Shown: positions 35,001 to 46,883 of the stretch, in pieces
How the letters are laid out: each line of letters starts with the position of its first letter
Position numbering within the stretch: the first letter of the stretch is position 1
Assembly: GCA_024663395.1 (NCBI GenBank)
Contig: JANFAH010000064.1
Coordinates: 237,909-301,908 of the forward strand
Reading direction: 5' to 3'
Source: Pisolithus tinctorius
Lineage: Eukaryota > Basidiomycota > Agaricomycetes > Boletales > Pisolithaceae
DNA: 64,000 bases
Notes under the pieces: model-generated
What the model saw: the letters and a program-made list of their open reading frames with translations, nothing else
Database searches by the model: none
What the model was told of the DNA's origin: nothing
Position numbers and translations under genes: made by a program

Positions 35001-35961
35001 ACTTGCAGCCAAGGTCGAACGCTGGCAAGAAGAAGACCGGCGTCAACGAGAAGAAGAGGAACGTCGCCGCAGAGGTCGCTTGCGGACCGACGATATTATG
35101 GATATTGACACAGAGGAAGAGGTGGAGGAGACGTCGGAAGAGAGCGAAGACGATGACGAGGACTCTGAAGAAATTAAGGCTCTCAAGGTACCGTGTTTTG
35201 TTAGCCGTGCCTTTTTGTGCCGTCATTGACAGTGTTTTGATCAGGCACGGCGACGATATCTGCGTAGTTTATTGAATTCGGCACAACACTCTTCGCTCTC
35301 CCCGCTTCCCAAGCCGCGGTCATCGCCCCGTCAGCCTCGCAAGGCTCAGTCGGCGTCAAGGCTTTCCATCATCCCAGGCTACACTGTTCTTGTCCTCGAT
35401 ACCAACATTCTACTTTCTTCCTTGTCCATCATCGCCTCGATAGTAGAAAGCCTTCGTTGGACAGTTGTCATTCCCGTCCCCGTTGTCATGGAACTGGACG
35501 GCCTTTCTGCGAACACCTCGCAACTGGGTGCGGCTGCACGAGAGGCACTATCCTACGTCACGTCTCATGTCCGCTCTCACGGAATGTCGCTCAAGGTTCA
35601 AACGTCTAAGGGCAACTATTTGACCTCGCTCAGCGTGCGAACTGAACAGGTCGACTTCACTGATAAAGAGTCTTGGGAACGCAGCATGGATGACCTAATT
35701 CTGAAGGCTGCAGTGTGGCAAGATGAGCACTGGGTCGATCGATCTATGCTCCTCAAGGGTAGCGCAAGCCCTGCAAGTACTGCCGGCGCCGTCAAAGTCG
35801 TTCTTCTGAGTTTTGATCGTAATTGTGGGTGTGGCTAGTATGTTCGCTAGGAGGTCTGGACTAACTCTCGGATGTGATTAGTGCGACTTAAAGCTCGTTC
35901 GCGACAGCTTCCCGCAGCCGATGAGAAGGACTTGGCTGGAATTCTAGCATTCGTTACCTAA
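32079..35961 (+). CDS. SMG6/EST1-like protein with C-terminal PIN domain
   Basis: Encodes 1190 aa. A long disordered, Ser/Pro-rich N-terminus is followed by an EST1/SMG6 helical-repeat region from about residue 290 (IQLKKLYRTISTLESKI, EEWYFQGLAETPGTGKLHHH-like block as AKEWYFQGLAETPGTGKLHH, then SMTTLHPFPTSRESVLPIW). A very acidic segment comes next, and a PIN nuclease domain ends the protein (VLVLDTNILLSS, VVMELDGLS, MDDLILKAAV, VLLSFDRN), keeping the acidic residues expected of an active SMG6-type endonuclease. SMG6 cleaves mRNAs in nonsense-mediated decay; EST1 proteins act at telomeres, and fungal members may do either. Exons: 32079-32185, 32247-33089, 33156-33827, 33897-35187, 35245-35824, 35882-35961. 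Intron 1 ends in a CT-repeat tract. Confidence 0.9.
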
Positions 35962-36426
35962 TACGAACGAGTAACTGTACTACAACTCTCAGTTCCTCGC
36001 TTTCGATTGGTCCTTGGAAGTTCCACGGTACACACGGTGAGCGTCACGCCGTCGAAGAATGAGATCTTCTCTGGGACCTCTCGGGTCTGTCGTCCATGTC
36101 GCGCCCGTTATGGTGGAGGTGTGCAACTGTATGCGGTTGTCCGCCGTCTTCATAACTAGCATACTTGCACGATACCCCTCACCTACACTGTTGCAATCTT
36201 TATTAATGTAGTTTTTGGTGTGTTATTATAGGTGTTTTAGTGTTGTTATAACGGGAACAAGGTTACTTTTAAATTCGACACGCTGATGGGCTCTGATGGT
36301 CTCGATAACCCTGATCGCTCGAGTGCACTCGTGGTCTAAAGAAGCCAACACATTCTAAGTGTTCCCTAGGCCTGCGTATGGTATCGGCTACAGTACACGC
36401 GTGTTTTGAGGTCTACTTTGTCTACA
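35962..36426. other. Intergenic, convergent 3' ends
   Basis: Between the SMG6-like stop (+) and the NDK stop (-). AT-rich stretches near 36200-36260 could hold poly(A) signals. Nothing else seen. Confidence 0.5.
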
Positions 36427-37126
36427 TTATTCATAAATCATGGCTGCCTGAGAGAGCTTGTATTGCAGGGTACCCTCGGGGAACCAACTAGGCATTAAGT
36501 TAGGGTCAACACCGACCAATGCTGCTATGAAACGCTTACAGAGCAATCTCCTTTTCCGCATTCTCGACGCTGTCGGAGCCGTGACAGATGTTGCGACCGG
36601 TTGCGAGAGCGAAGTCACCGCGGATGGTACCTGCACGTGCACGAATGTTCGAATGGATGTACAAACAGAGGGAATGGGAATGTTCTTACCAGGAGCGGAT
36701 GCGAGTGGATTGGTAGCACCCAACATGGCACGGCCGGTTTTGACAGCGTCGAGACCCTCGAAAACCATGCAAAAGACGGGGCCGCTATGCATGTACCTGA
36801 TCAGGTCAGGGAAGAATGACCTTTCCTTGAGATCGGCGTAGTCTGGGGGGATAATGATCAGTGACTAGGTGTTGGCAGGAAAAAGCGAGGGGAGAGGACT
36901 AACGCTTCTCTAGATGCTCCTTGGAGGGCAAAGCGAGCTTGGAAGCGATGAGCTTGAATCCACGCTTCTCGAAGCGGGAGAGAATCTCTCCGATGAGACC
37001 ACGGTCGACACCGTCAGGCTGCGCACACGCGATCGTTGATATTTTAGCACTTCTGAACGATGGTTTCGGAGAGTCAATCCTTACCTTGACCATAATGTAC
37101 GTGCGCTCAGAAACATTTGGGGCCAT
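36427..37126 (-). CDS. NDK1: Nucleoside diphosphate kinase
   Basis: Encodes 153 aa, the standard length. It transfers the gamma phosphate from NTPs to NDPs through a phosphohistidine. Sequence: ERTYIMVK then [57 protein letters not shown], and [17 protein letters not shown] with the catalytic His. It ends [11 protein letters not shown]. Exons (minus): 37126-37085, 37018-36904, 36842-36690, 36630-36540, 36487-36427; all phases agree. Divergent from QCR7, 231 bases apart. Confidence 0.96.
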
Positions 37127-37357
37127 CTCGACTGTAATCTCAGGTGCGTGCGTGTGTGTGGTGTTGGGAGGAAGAAACTCGTCGCTGGGCCAACCTATAT
37201 AGTTTCCATTTTATTAATTTATCTTATCGAAATCTTATCACCTTATACTTGGGTAAATAACCAAACATACACAAACAAGCTCCCCGGCTGCCTCCGCTGG
37301 AACGGCTTGAAATTGTCTCCATTTCCATATAGCACTCGAGACTTCAAAAAACACTCG
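37127..37357. promoter_or_regulatory. Divergent promoter, NDK / QCR7
   Basis: 231 bases between outward-facing start codons of two energy-metabolism genes. AT-rich in the middle (about 37200-37270). Confidence 0.5.
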
Positions 37358-37926
37358 ATGAACGCGCTCGGGCCATCTCTTGCACCATATATTCGTTCTT
37401 CACGAACGCTCAAGAAATGGGTTACTCCGGTCGCGCAGTGGTATGCCAACCTGATGGGCTACCGTCAGATGGGTCTTAAATATGACGATCTCCGTACGTT
37501 TTGTTCCGTGTAACCCACACATTCTCGTCGTTGGTGTTGTTCTACTATGGGTCGCTTATAAATTGATTTAGAGCAAGAGGAGTTGCCCGAAGTTCAAAGG
37601 GTATGTCTGTCATATTTTGGGTTTCTTGGGTGCGTTTTTGATGGTAATTGGTTCCACTGCAGGCCCTCGGTCGTCTGTCACAACGAGAATACTATGACCG
37701 CTCATACCGCATGAAGTTCGCCGCGCACCAATCTGTGTTGCATAAGCCCCTGCCGAAGGAGCAATGGTTATCTGCAAAGGATGTAAGTACATATATGTGT
37801 GTTCCACCCGTTCTTTAGCTGACAATATCCAAGGACGCCCGGTACTTGAAACCACACATTGAGGATGTTCTCAAGGAGGAGTCCGAGAGGGCTGCTTGGG
37901 ATACTATGGGCGTACAGCGCAGATAG
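37358..37926 (+). CDS. QCR7: Cytochrome bc1 complex subunit 7 (QCR7)
   Basis: Encodes 125 aa of the 14-kDa complex III subunit. Conserved blocks: GPSLAPYIRSSRTLKKWVTP, YANLMGYRQMGLKYDDL, EVQRALGRLSQREYYDRSYR, LPKEQWLSAKDDARYLKPHI. Mitochondrial inner membrane, matrix side. Exons: 37358-37493, 37572-37600 (29 nt), 37663-37782, 37834-37926; all in phase. Confidence 0.95.
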
Positions 37927-38080
37927 ACTATGATACGACTGCATTTTTCGTAGATTCAACCAGCTGCACTCGTTAATTGGAATCTATAGCGTCACGGGCA
38001 CGCTTGCGAATTGAATTTGGACAACTTCTACGACCGTACTGGACATTCTACTGAGAAGGCTCGTTTCAAAGGAAACTCAT

Positions 38081-40914
38081 TCAAAGGGCCCTGACTAGCG
38101 GAGAAATGACCTCGCCGCCTTTCTGTTTGTAAAAGGCGATGACCCTTTTACTGACAGCCGCGATATCTGGTGTGATATTAAACCATGGTCTATCACGGCA
38201 GGGTTGCACTTACTCGTGCCGGTTATACCGAATTTTTCGTACACCTTCTGATATGGTCCCGATGCTCCCCACCCTTCGAGGCCGTATTGCTGTACAACAC
38301 GTTAATTTGTGACTTCATATCCTTTCAACTACTTACCTCGTGACTGTACTTTTGCCACCCAAGAGTCTAAAGAGTCGATACACTTAGCACCTGATTGGTC
38401 AACACCATTCAAGGTGATGCTTACCGACAACGCCTCCAAAGACAAAATCGGAGCTCCGCTCCTCAGGACGCTCATTTTGTACTTCTTGTCCTGCTTGTCG
38501 AATACGGACCAACACGGTAGGCTCACAATTCTAACTTTGACTCCCTCTGCCTTGAGTTTGCTCGCAGCCTCGAGAGCTATGGCAACTTCGCTACCGCTGC
38601 TGACGATGGTCAAGTCTTCACCCTCCACATCGTAAAGGACATAGCCACCGCGGGCAGCGCGCTCGATGGTGGAACCTTCAAGGTTCGGAAGGTTCTGACG
38701 CGAGAGAGAGATGACAGACGGGGTCGCTTTGCTCTTGATTGCAACGAGATAAGCCGCCGAAGTTTCGTTACCGTCAGCTGGTCGCCAGAAATCAAGGTTG
38801 GGAATTGCACGGAGATGCGCAGCAGTTTCGATAGGTTGGTGGGTGGGCCCATCCTCGCCGAGACCAATTGAATCGTGCGTAGCTTGTGCGAAAGGCTCAG
38901 CGTATTTCACATATATCGTGGTTTTAGGACTCACCGACCCAGATAAGCTGATGCTTGCTCAGAGCCGACAGTCGGACAGCACCGGCGGCATAGGATACGA
39001 AGTTCTGCTTGGGTGTAAGCCGGATAAGGTAGTACTGGAAAAATTCACTCACCAAGAAGGTACCGACGTAAGGTATGATAGCGCCGTACGCCGACAAGCC
39101 GTTTGCGATGGCACCCATACCGTGTTCCCGAACTCCATAACGAATGTAGCGTCCCGCATAGTCTCCAAGACCAGTGTCAGGAGGCTGGAAGTCAACGCTT
39201 CCTTTGACTCTGGTGAGGTTACTTCCAGTCAAATCCGCAGAACCCCCCAAGAGCTCTGGTAGAGCTGGATAGAGCGCCGACAGGGTGATCTCAGACAGTT
39301 TACGGGAGGCTTGAGCGGGATCTGTCGGCTTGTAGGTCGGAAGTCGCTGCTCCCATCCATCAGGAAGTTTCCCTGCGATGCGCCGGGCAAGCTCGGCGTG
39401 TTCCTTGGGATAGACATTCGCATATTTCGCGAAAAGCGACTCCCAAGCCACTTCAAGCTGAGCACCACGAAGGGCCACCGCTCGATAAGTGGCATAAGTT
39501 TCCTTTGGCACGTAGAAAGATTGATCTGAAGGGAAACCACATTTGCTTTTCAGAGCTTGGATGTCATCAGCCTTCAACGCTAGAGGAGAAAGTTATCCGT
39601 AATTCAAAAATTTTAGAGTGTTACGCACGAGAGCCGTGGACACCATGTGTACCCTGCTGCTTCGACCCGTAACCGATGGTAGTCCGCAAGCAGATGATGG
39701 TTGGCTTCCCTTTTTCCTCTCGAGCGGTGGCAATGGCATTGTAGATGGCAGCAAGGTCACTGACATTCCAAGTTAGTGTAATTGAAAATACACTTTCAGC
39801 TAACTTACTTGTCACCGTCATCGACATGTAGAACCTGCCAGCCATATGCAAGGAACCTCTGCTCGACATTTTCAGTAAAAGCGACCGCAGTGTCACCGTC
39901 AATAGAGATGTCTTTTTGAGGGAGAGAGTTTGGTAAGTTTGGGGTGAAGGGATCAAGCTATACGTACGATTGTCGTCATATATCTTGGGTGCCGGTCAAC
40001 CTGGTGCACGTAATTGATAAATGAAAGACACGCACGACAATCAGGTTTCCCAGTTTCAGGTGACCAGCGAGTGACGCTGCTTCGCTGGAAACACCTTCCA
40101 TGAGACAGCCATCACCGGTAAAGACTGAATGATGCTTGTTGGTTGTGACTCGTTACTGGTGAGCTTGTAAAACATACCATAGGTGTAGTTGTTGATGAGG
40201 TCGAAGTTTTCACGGTTATAAACCGCGCCTAGATGGGTCTGGGCGATGGCAAGGCCGACGCCATTGGCAAATCCCTGGCCAAGGGGGCCAGTAGTGACCT
40301 CGATGCCTAGATTATTGACGTGTATCAAGGCAAATGGGGCGGTGGTTCGCACATACCATCCGTATGATTCGCTTCTGGATGACCAGGAGTGAGCGAGTCA
40401 ATCTGACGGAAGGCTTTGAGATCATCCATGGATAATTTGTATCCGAGAAGATGGAGAAGAATGTATTGCAGTGCGCAACTGTCCCGAGACATTAACGGAT
40501 CGTAATGCAACGCCGGTAGTCACTCACGCGTGTCTGTGGGAGGGACATTCAGATAATTGTACGAACTTGGAAGCCACATAAAATATTACCCATTGGACAA
40601 GACAAAACGATCACGGTTAAACCACTTGGAGCTTGCAGGACTGGCATTGAAGAACCTGACGAGGGGATAGCTGAGCACATGTAAAGACTCTTTTCAAGAC
40701 TTGACCGCTTGCCTCGTGAAGAGTACGTGGGCCGCAGGAGCCATGCCCATGGGAGCGCCTATTGGGGGTCGTCCGTCGTCACCAAGCGACAGTGATAGGA
40801 GGGTCGCCTACCAGGATGACCAGAGTTCGCCTTGCCTACCACATCGGCAGCAAGGGTACGAATTGTTGCGACGCAAGTCGCATCTGTGGGCTCCGGGGTG
40901 AACTTGGAAACCAT
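38081..40914 (-). CDS. TKL1: Transketolase
   Basis: Encodes 685 aa, the usual length. It is the thiamine-diphosphate enzyme of the pentose phosphate pathway. Motifs: [60 protein letters not shown] with the TPP-binding GDG, and [14 protein letters not shown]. Later: [44 protein letters not shown]. Sixteen exons (minus): 40914-40812, 40758-40713, 40655-40590, 40533-40528, 40478-40357, 40306-40178, 40124-40036, 39983-39968, 39911-39809, 39759-39629, 39579-39053, 39004-38935, 38882-38425, 38366-38337, 38289-38214, 38166-38081. Two are tiny (6 and 16 nt) and the second intron uses a GC donor (AG|GCAAGC). Phases agree throughout. Confidence 0.95.
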
Positions 40915-41717
40915 GGTTGATATGGACAGACGATAAGTTGGTGTCTTTATCTTGTCAGAACGCACTTCCAGACTTACATCATATTGGCTTTATTTATCAT
41001 GCCCGATATGAGTTCACACGGGGTCGGACCGTGAAAAGCTTGCAAATCATTCGCTCATCCGTTCCTAGAATCAGATGCACCCGCAGCTGTCCGACAAACG
41101 AATAGGTGTGTGTCTACAGGTCGTCTCTTTCTATATTTTCCTTGCGGAAGGTTTCACAAACAGCCCTGTAAGTTTGCAGGGAGTTCATACAAGCCCTCGA
41201 CGCATGTCATGCCAACAACTGGGCCAGGTTGACCGGTCGCTGTAACCGGGAAAAAGACAAGCTCAACCAATGTCTTCGCAAAGAGGTCAGTGACCAATTG
41301 TTGGAGGTCCGAAGCCCGATGATCTAAGCGTATGTGGTTAGCGTGTCGAGCGGTCTGCCAGAAATCGTGCAGACGCCAAGGAACAGCGCACGAAGACTGA
41401 AATGGCTTGGAAAGAGCTACACGAAAACGATTGACCCCTACTTGGCACGCTCAGTGCGTGGCGTCCTGCGATATGCACCTCGCCGTTGCTTCATGAGGTT
41501 TGTCGGCCTTAATAATGCCTACCGGAAGGGATCGACGTTCAGGCATATCTTTATCTGTTCCGATTATAACCCATCGTTTGAGAGCACAAAGTCGACTATT
41601 ACACACTTCTTCGCACTGTAGTAGTTGATTCGAATAGATTTTACTCCCTGTGAGGAAGCTGACGTAAGCAAAAAGGATATCCCGGACGTCCTGTTGTCGG
41701 AGGGGGCAACAAACAAC
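40915..41717. other. Intergenic, divergent promoters of transketolase and DPM3
   Basis: About 800 bases without recognisable coding blocks; the open frames on both strands do not join into anything familiar. Confidence 0.5.
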
Positions 41718-42124
41718 ATGGCCCGCGTGCATCGAGTTGCTGCAGCCGCCTCTGTGCTGGCCATTTTCTATCTCCTCACGTTCTTTTCAATTGTTCCGGT
41801 GCCTTTCGTAAATCCCAGTGTTTCCGAACAAATTCTCCCCCTCGTGCGTTGATTGTTCCCGCTCCAGAACAAAATGTTCTATACTCATCCTGTGACAGGT
41901 CCCTTGGTGGATTCTGGTGTCTTTTGGTTCTTACTCGCTTTGGAGTTTAGGCTGGGGTCTGTTCACTTTCAGGGACTGTCCAGAGGCGTACCGTGAACTA
42001 CTGAAGGTCCCTGTTGTCTTGCTTGAAGTTGTTTCCAAGTGTCGCTGACCCTGCCCTCTTTTGTGTACAGGAGATAAACGACGCAAAGAACGACTTGAGT
42101 GCGAGAGGGGTTAGTGTAGACTAG
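41718..42124 (+). CDS. DPM3: Dolichol-phosphate mannosyltransferase subunit 3 (DPM3)
   Basis: Encodes 95 aa with two N-terminal membrane helices (RVAAAASVLAIFYLLTFFSI; PWWILVSFGSYSLWSLGWGL) and a short charged tail (CPEAYRELLKEINDAKNDLS), the DPM3 layout. DPM3 anchors the catalytic DPM1 in the ER membrane. Exons: 41718-41843, 41899-42006, 42071-42124. Phases agree. Confidence 0.92.
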
Positions 42125-42357
42125 TTATGTACGACACAGGCTTCGAGTAACCACTATCATCGTGGTACATACATACTACGTTGTGGACGACGCAATTGAG
42201 CTTCACCCCCTCCGGTTAGTCTCCCCTGGGCAGGCTCTGCTGAAATTTGTTGATGGATTTCTCTTCGAAGTACTCCCTGTCATCACTAGCTCTTAGTGCA
42301 CCGGGTATCACAAGTATTTTTGTACATTCACCATGGGAGGAACTAAAGACAGCCTAC

Positions 42358-44142
42358 TTAACCTTCTTGCATGTCACTGGCTTGCTCTTCCGAAGAATTC
42401 GTCCCTCCCGCAACCATCCCAGCCACTGCAAAGTTAACACAACGTACTGCCAAAGTCCGCAGGTTGACTAGGACCAGACACCCCGTTTCTGAAAAATTCG
42501 GCACAAGAACCACTCTGCACTTTCTTGACATTTTCCCGTCCTTGCTTTCTCCCCCTACCAGTTGGGTACTGAACTCCGGCATACAACCAACTATGTAGAG
42601 GTCTGGCGTTTCCCCAAGGACGAAGGGGTCCCTCTCACGGAAAGGGTGGCACCACAGTGTATCTGGCGCGGTTGGTGCGAGATGTCTCCATTTCAAAGAT
42701 GAGCAAGCGATCGAGAGGTGCGTCGACGGCGGAGAAGGGAGGTATTGATACATATCCAAAACTGGTTGACCAGATGTCACCAGTACACTGCGAATCAACG
42801 GAACGGAGCGACTGCTTGACGTAGACGATTTTGTTCCCATCGGCATCGCGCTTTTGGACTTGCGGCCACACTCGACGCGCAGCCAGACCGGATTAGTTTC
42901 ACAACGAAAGGTCTCGAACTCGGCCGCTTTACCAAACATTGCCAGAGGAAAAGGCTGTTGTGGCAAGATTACTCCTGCCGGATCGTCACCACCTGGTAGG
43001 ACGTGCACAGGTAGTACCGAGGCCAGATCTTCAAGATGTACGGACAGCGTCACGTTGGGATGCGTTGAGAATTTTGCTTGTGCAGCAGAGCCATACTTGC
43101 GCTGTTTACCTATCTTCAGTGACATATGACGTGAACGAAACCATAACTCACAGGCCGATTCTCGTCGCCCTCATCACCGTTGTCTGTCCAGACCCGCGAA
43201 AACAAATTGCCAGCTATGATGAGGCGTGTCACTTGTGATGCTAACTTTTGATCATCTGGTCCACCTGTCTCTCCAGCGAGATACTCTACTAGCATCTGAA
43301 CCTGAGCCTCGCCCGATGAGGGGTCACCCATTGAGAGGCCAGATACTATAGCGAGATATTCGTCCTTCGCTGAGGAACTAGGCAATGTCGGATACCCTAA
43401 CCATTAGAGCATATGTAAGACACGCACGAGCCATCCACATCCATGATATCGACATCGTCACCAAAAAGGCTGGCTTCTTTAAACGGTGCAAGTTCCGGGT
43501 AACAGATGTCAGCCACCTCGAAGTCGCCGCTGGCCGTTTCCATGCCAAGTGCGGCAATAATGACGCCTGTGACTAGACGGGTTGAATGCAGTCGCTCTCC
43601 GACGAGTTTGACACGGCCAGATTCATCTTCCAACATCACAGCGTCGTCCTCGGAGTGGAATTTTTCGCGGGGTGGGGGTGGGGGAATAGAATACTGATGA
43701 GGGAGATTACGCAGGTGAAGGTGTTGACTAGAATAGTGTACGTACATCACGACCAAGATCCTCCAAAACGTTGGGCTTCAGTGGCATATCCATATATACG
43801 GTGCCAATAATCCAGCACAACTGTGATTTTACGACATCGAGGACTCTCCGCACGAATACGGGTTTCCCTAGGAAAACGTCGTGGTTTAGGCTTCGTCATG
43901 GCCAAGGTGCCACCACACCTACCGGGAAGATCTTTCCACTTTGCACTTGCACGATCCATGACGGGTTGCTTGAGCATGGCAAGTCTCGTGAAGTACATGT
44001 TCGAGTACTGGTGTCTGTAAGACTTGTTCTTTGTGTCGATGATGAAAGAGGGCGAAGTCAGTGTTTGAGGTAACAGGGAACTCGTGCATCGCGTTAACTG
44101 CAGATGAGAGGGTAGTCTGGCAAAAGAGATCAGTCGTTCCAC
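42358..44142 (-). CDS. POLD2: DNA polymerase delta subunit 2 (POLD2/Cdc1 family)
   Basis: Encodes about 529 aa. Blocks: IIDTKNKSYRHQYSNMYFTR, SQLCWIIGTVYMDMPLKPNV, DDAVMLEDESGRVKLVGERL, HVLPGGDDPAGVILPQQPFP, WRHLAPTAPDTLWCHPF, LVNLRTLAVRCVNFAV. The phosphoesterase-like fold of B subunits is present, as in relatives where it is inactive. Exons (minus): 44142-43923, 43867-43746, 43693-43428, 43377-43152, 43113-42358. The start is uncertain: the other frame, opening at 44194, could supply an alternative N-terminus through a short intron. A stop-free intron probably lies in the last exon near 42800-42870, where family similarity is interrupted. Confidence 0.87.
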
Positions 44143-44194
44143 CGTCGAAAGACGCCCGTTTCACATACGCGGCTACTGCTGATGTTGAGGACAT

Positions 44195-44834
44195 GGCAAG
44201 CCCCTGTCAATCGAACGTGCGACTTTGTCGAGTGTCATGTTTGCTACTTCCGACGGCACCGCTCTAGGTTTCCTGCGCGTTCCACGCCCATCCTTACCCT
44301 GATCTGATGCTTGGAAACAATTGGCTACAGACATATCTGATTCTGATGGCCTTGACAAAACAGGGATGTTGTTTCTGAAGATGGCAACAGGCACACCGCA
44401 TGGTGGGTATCAGCCTAGTGATGTCAGATATGAAGCGATACTATGGATCGCTCCATGCCCTGCGCCCAATAATTCGTCATCGTGGAGATCAAACTTTCAA
44501 GAATTGGGCGGTATAGCGACGGTCCTTGCTTCTGGTCTGCTCGATGGTGCGCTATATAGTACCTATCCTAACTGTGTAACATCACTCGTGAACTCCCCAG
44601 ATTACTGCTTTGCGAGGGACTGCGTGTCCCATTGGACCGGCACCCATGACGATGAGCTGTGCTTCCGTGCCAACACGACTACCTATAGATTGGTGCCATC
44701 AAAAGTTGTGCGATCGTGAACCCCTGAACTTTAACTTCAAGCACGAGGGCGGAAGTTATTTCTGTCTGTCCCCCCATCTTGGAGGTATTTAAAGTCGAAT
44801 GGAGGCATTCCCCAATCTTATCGCCACCGTCGTC
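44195..44834. other. Intergenic, divergent promoters of POLD2 and GAD copy 1
   Basis: Only an uninformative open frame (44321-44719, +). I see no conserved protein or RNA. Confidence 0.4.
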
Positions 44835-46883
44835 ATGTCCATCTCAAAGGTAACCTAGTCCCCCCCTCTCACTTCCAGAGACGATCTTCTGATTTCACTG
44901 TGTGTAGCACATCAATCCTGAGGCTCTCATCCATGATGGACAAGTCAGTTCTCTTTCATAAAAAGCACTCTTTCTCAGATCTCAATTCTGTGCCTAGGAT
45001 AAGAGGCACCGTTATCGTCACCTTCTTGGCGGGGATCCCAGCAAAATATCCCATCCATACAACGCGCGATATGGAACAGAGGCTATTCCGAAGTTTAAAA
45101 TCCCCTTAAAGGGGATCGGTGCTGATGCTGCATACCAGCTCATTCACGACGAACTGGATCTGGACGGTTCCCCGACGCTCAAGTACGCGAATCCCTTTAC
45201 AGCGCACTCTCTATTTACAGCTGACCATGCATGCAGTCTAGCTTCTTTTGTCAATACGTGGATGCCCGAGCCTGCCAAAAAATTAATGATGGAGAACTTG
45301 TCCAAAAATCTTATCGATCAGGATGAATACCCCATGACACGTAAATTAACGCTAGCCCTGTATCTTGAAGTGTTCTGACGGTGTTTCTTTTTGTAGAGAG
45401 TATCCACATGCGTTGCATTTCCATTCTCGCCAATCTCTGGCATGCCCCGTCTACGCACGATGCCATCGGAACTGCAACAACAGGGTCATCCGAGGCCATT
45501 CAACTCGGAGGCCTCGCAATGAAACGTCTCTGGCAGGAACGTCGCAAGGCTGAGGGAAAATCCATTCACGAACCTGGTCCCAACATCGTCATGGGCGCGA
45601 ACGCTCAGGTTGCACTGGAAAAGTTTGCGCGGTATTTCGAAGTCGAATGCCGCCTCGTTCCGGTGAGCGTCGAGAGCAAGTACAGGCTCGATCCCAAGAG
45701 GGCGATGGAATATGTGGACGAGAATACTATTGGTGTCTATGTTATCCTCGGCAGTACCTATACCGGGCATTACGAACCTGTAAAGGAAATGGCCGACCTT
45801 TTGGACGAATACGAGAAGCGTACCGGTCATTCAGTTCCCATTCACGGTTCGTTTCTTTAATCAGATAATAAGAACCGACCCGATTGTACTACAGTTGATG
45901 CGGCTTCCGGTGGATTTGTTGCTCCCTTCGCTAACCCAAAACTTGTGTGGGACTTCAAAATTCCCCGGGTGGTCTCGATCAACACGTCTGGTCACAAGTT
46001 CGGCCTTGCGTATGTCGGTGTGGGATGGGTAGTCTGGCGCTCAAAGGATCGCTTGCCTAAAGACCTTATCTTCGAGCTCCACTACCTGGGCTCGGTGGAA
46101 TATTCGTTTTCACTCAACTTTTCCCGCCCTGCGCACCCGATCATTGCCCAGTACTTCAACTTGATACATCTGGGCTTTGAAGGATACCGTGAGGTAGCCT
46201 TGGCAGACCTGAAGAATGCACGGTTACTGAGCCGAGCTCTGGAGAAAACGGGGTTCTATACCGTTTTGAGTGACATTCACAGACGCAAGTCGGAGGGATT
46301 ACTGGCCAAAGCGGTGGCTAGCATTGATGAAGAAAACTTAGAGGTACTGTGGCATTGGATAGGTTGATTCATCGAGTTGACGCCGGCCTCTCAGGGGTAC
46401 GAGGAAGGACTACCTGTGGTGTCCTTCCGTTTCTCCGACGATTTCCAACAAAAATACCCAGAAATCGAACAACGATGGATACAGGTCCTCCTGCGGGCCA
46501 GAGGGTGGATTGTACCCAACTACGAGCTTCCTCCGGAGTTAGATAACATCCAGATTCTGCGGGTCGTAGTTAGGGAGCACGTGGCTGAAACGGTACGTTA
46601 TATCTTGCGTGGTCAGACTGTACTTGACAAATTTCTGTAGTTGATTGATCGACTGTTCACCGACATAGTAAGTGTCAACTAGTTTGGCCATCTATATGGA
46701 GTACTAAGCAGTGTGATTTTCCAGGTTGAGGTCACTGAGGACCTTATAAATCGTAGTTCCTCCTCGCATGCTCTCGACATACTCGGCAAGCATCATGACG
46801 GGAAGACCGATCACGTTCACTTAGGGAGATTGGAGGAGGGCTCGGGATCCCAGTCATCCGGCACGTATGCGAAACAATGCTGA
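44835..46883 (+). CDS. Glutamate decarboxylase, copy 1
   Basis: Encodes 540 aa of PLP-dependent glutamate decarboxylase, which makes GABA from glutamate. Blocks: [75 protein letters not shown], and [18 protein letters not shown] with the cofactor Lys. The C-terminal tail is Ser/His rich ([20 protein letters not shown]). Exons: 44835-44849, 44908-44943, 44998-45182, 45237-45340, 45397-45846, 45895-46343, 46395-46592, 46641-46667, 46725-46883; phases agree. A second copy lies 4005 bases downstream with the same introns. Confidence 0.94.
45417..45779 (+). repeat. Homogenised patch shared by the GAD copies (copy 1)
   Basis: By eye about 8 differences in 363 bases compared with 49423-49785, while the next 66 coding bases differ at about 18 positions. 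The pattern fits gene conversion. Confidence 0.8.

Noticed and set aside
34639..35226. 195-codon reverse frame inside the SMG6-like gene
   Set aside because: It is a shadow of the acidic coding stretch (Glu codons give long reverse frames of Leu/Ser/Phe).
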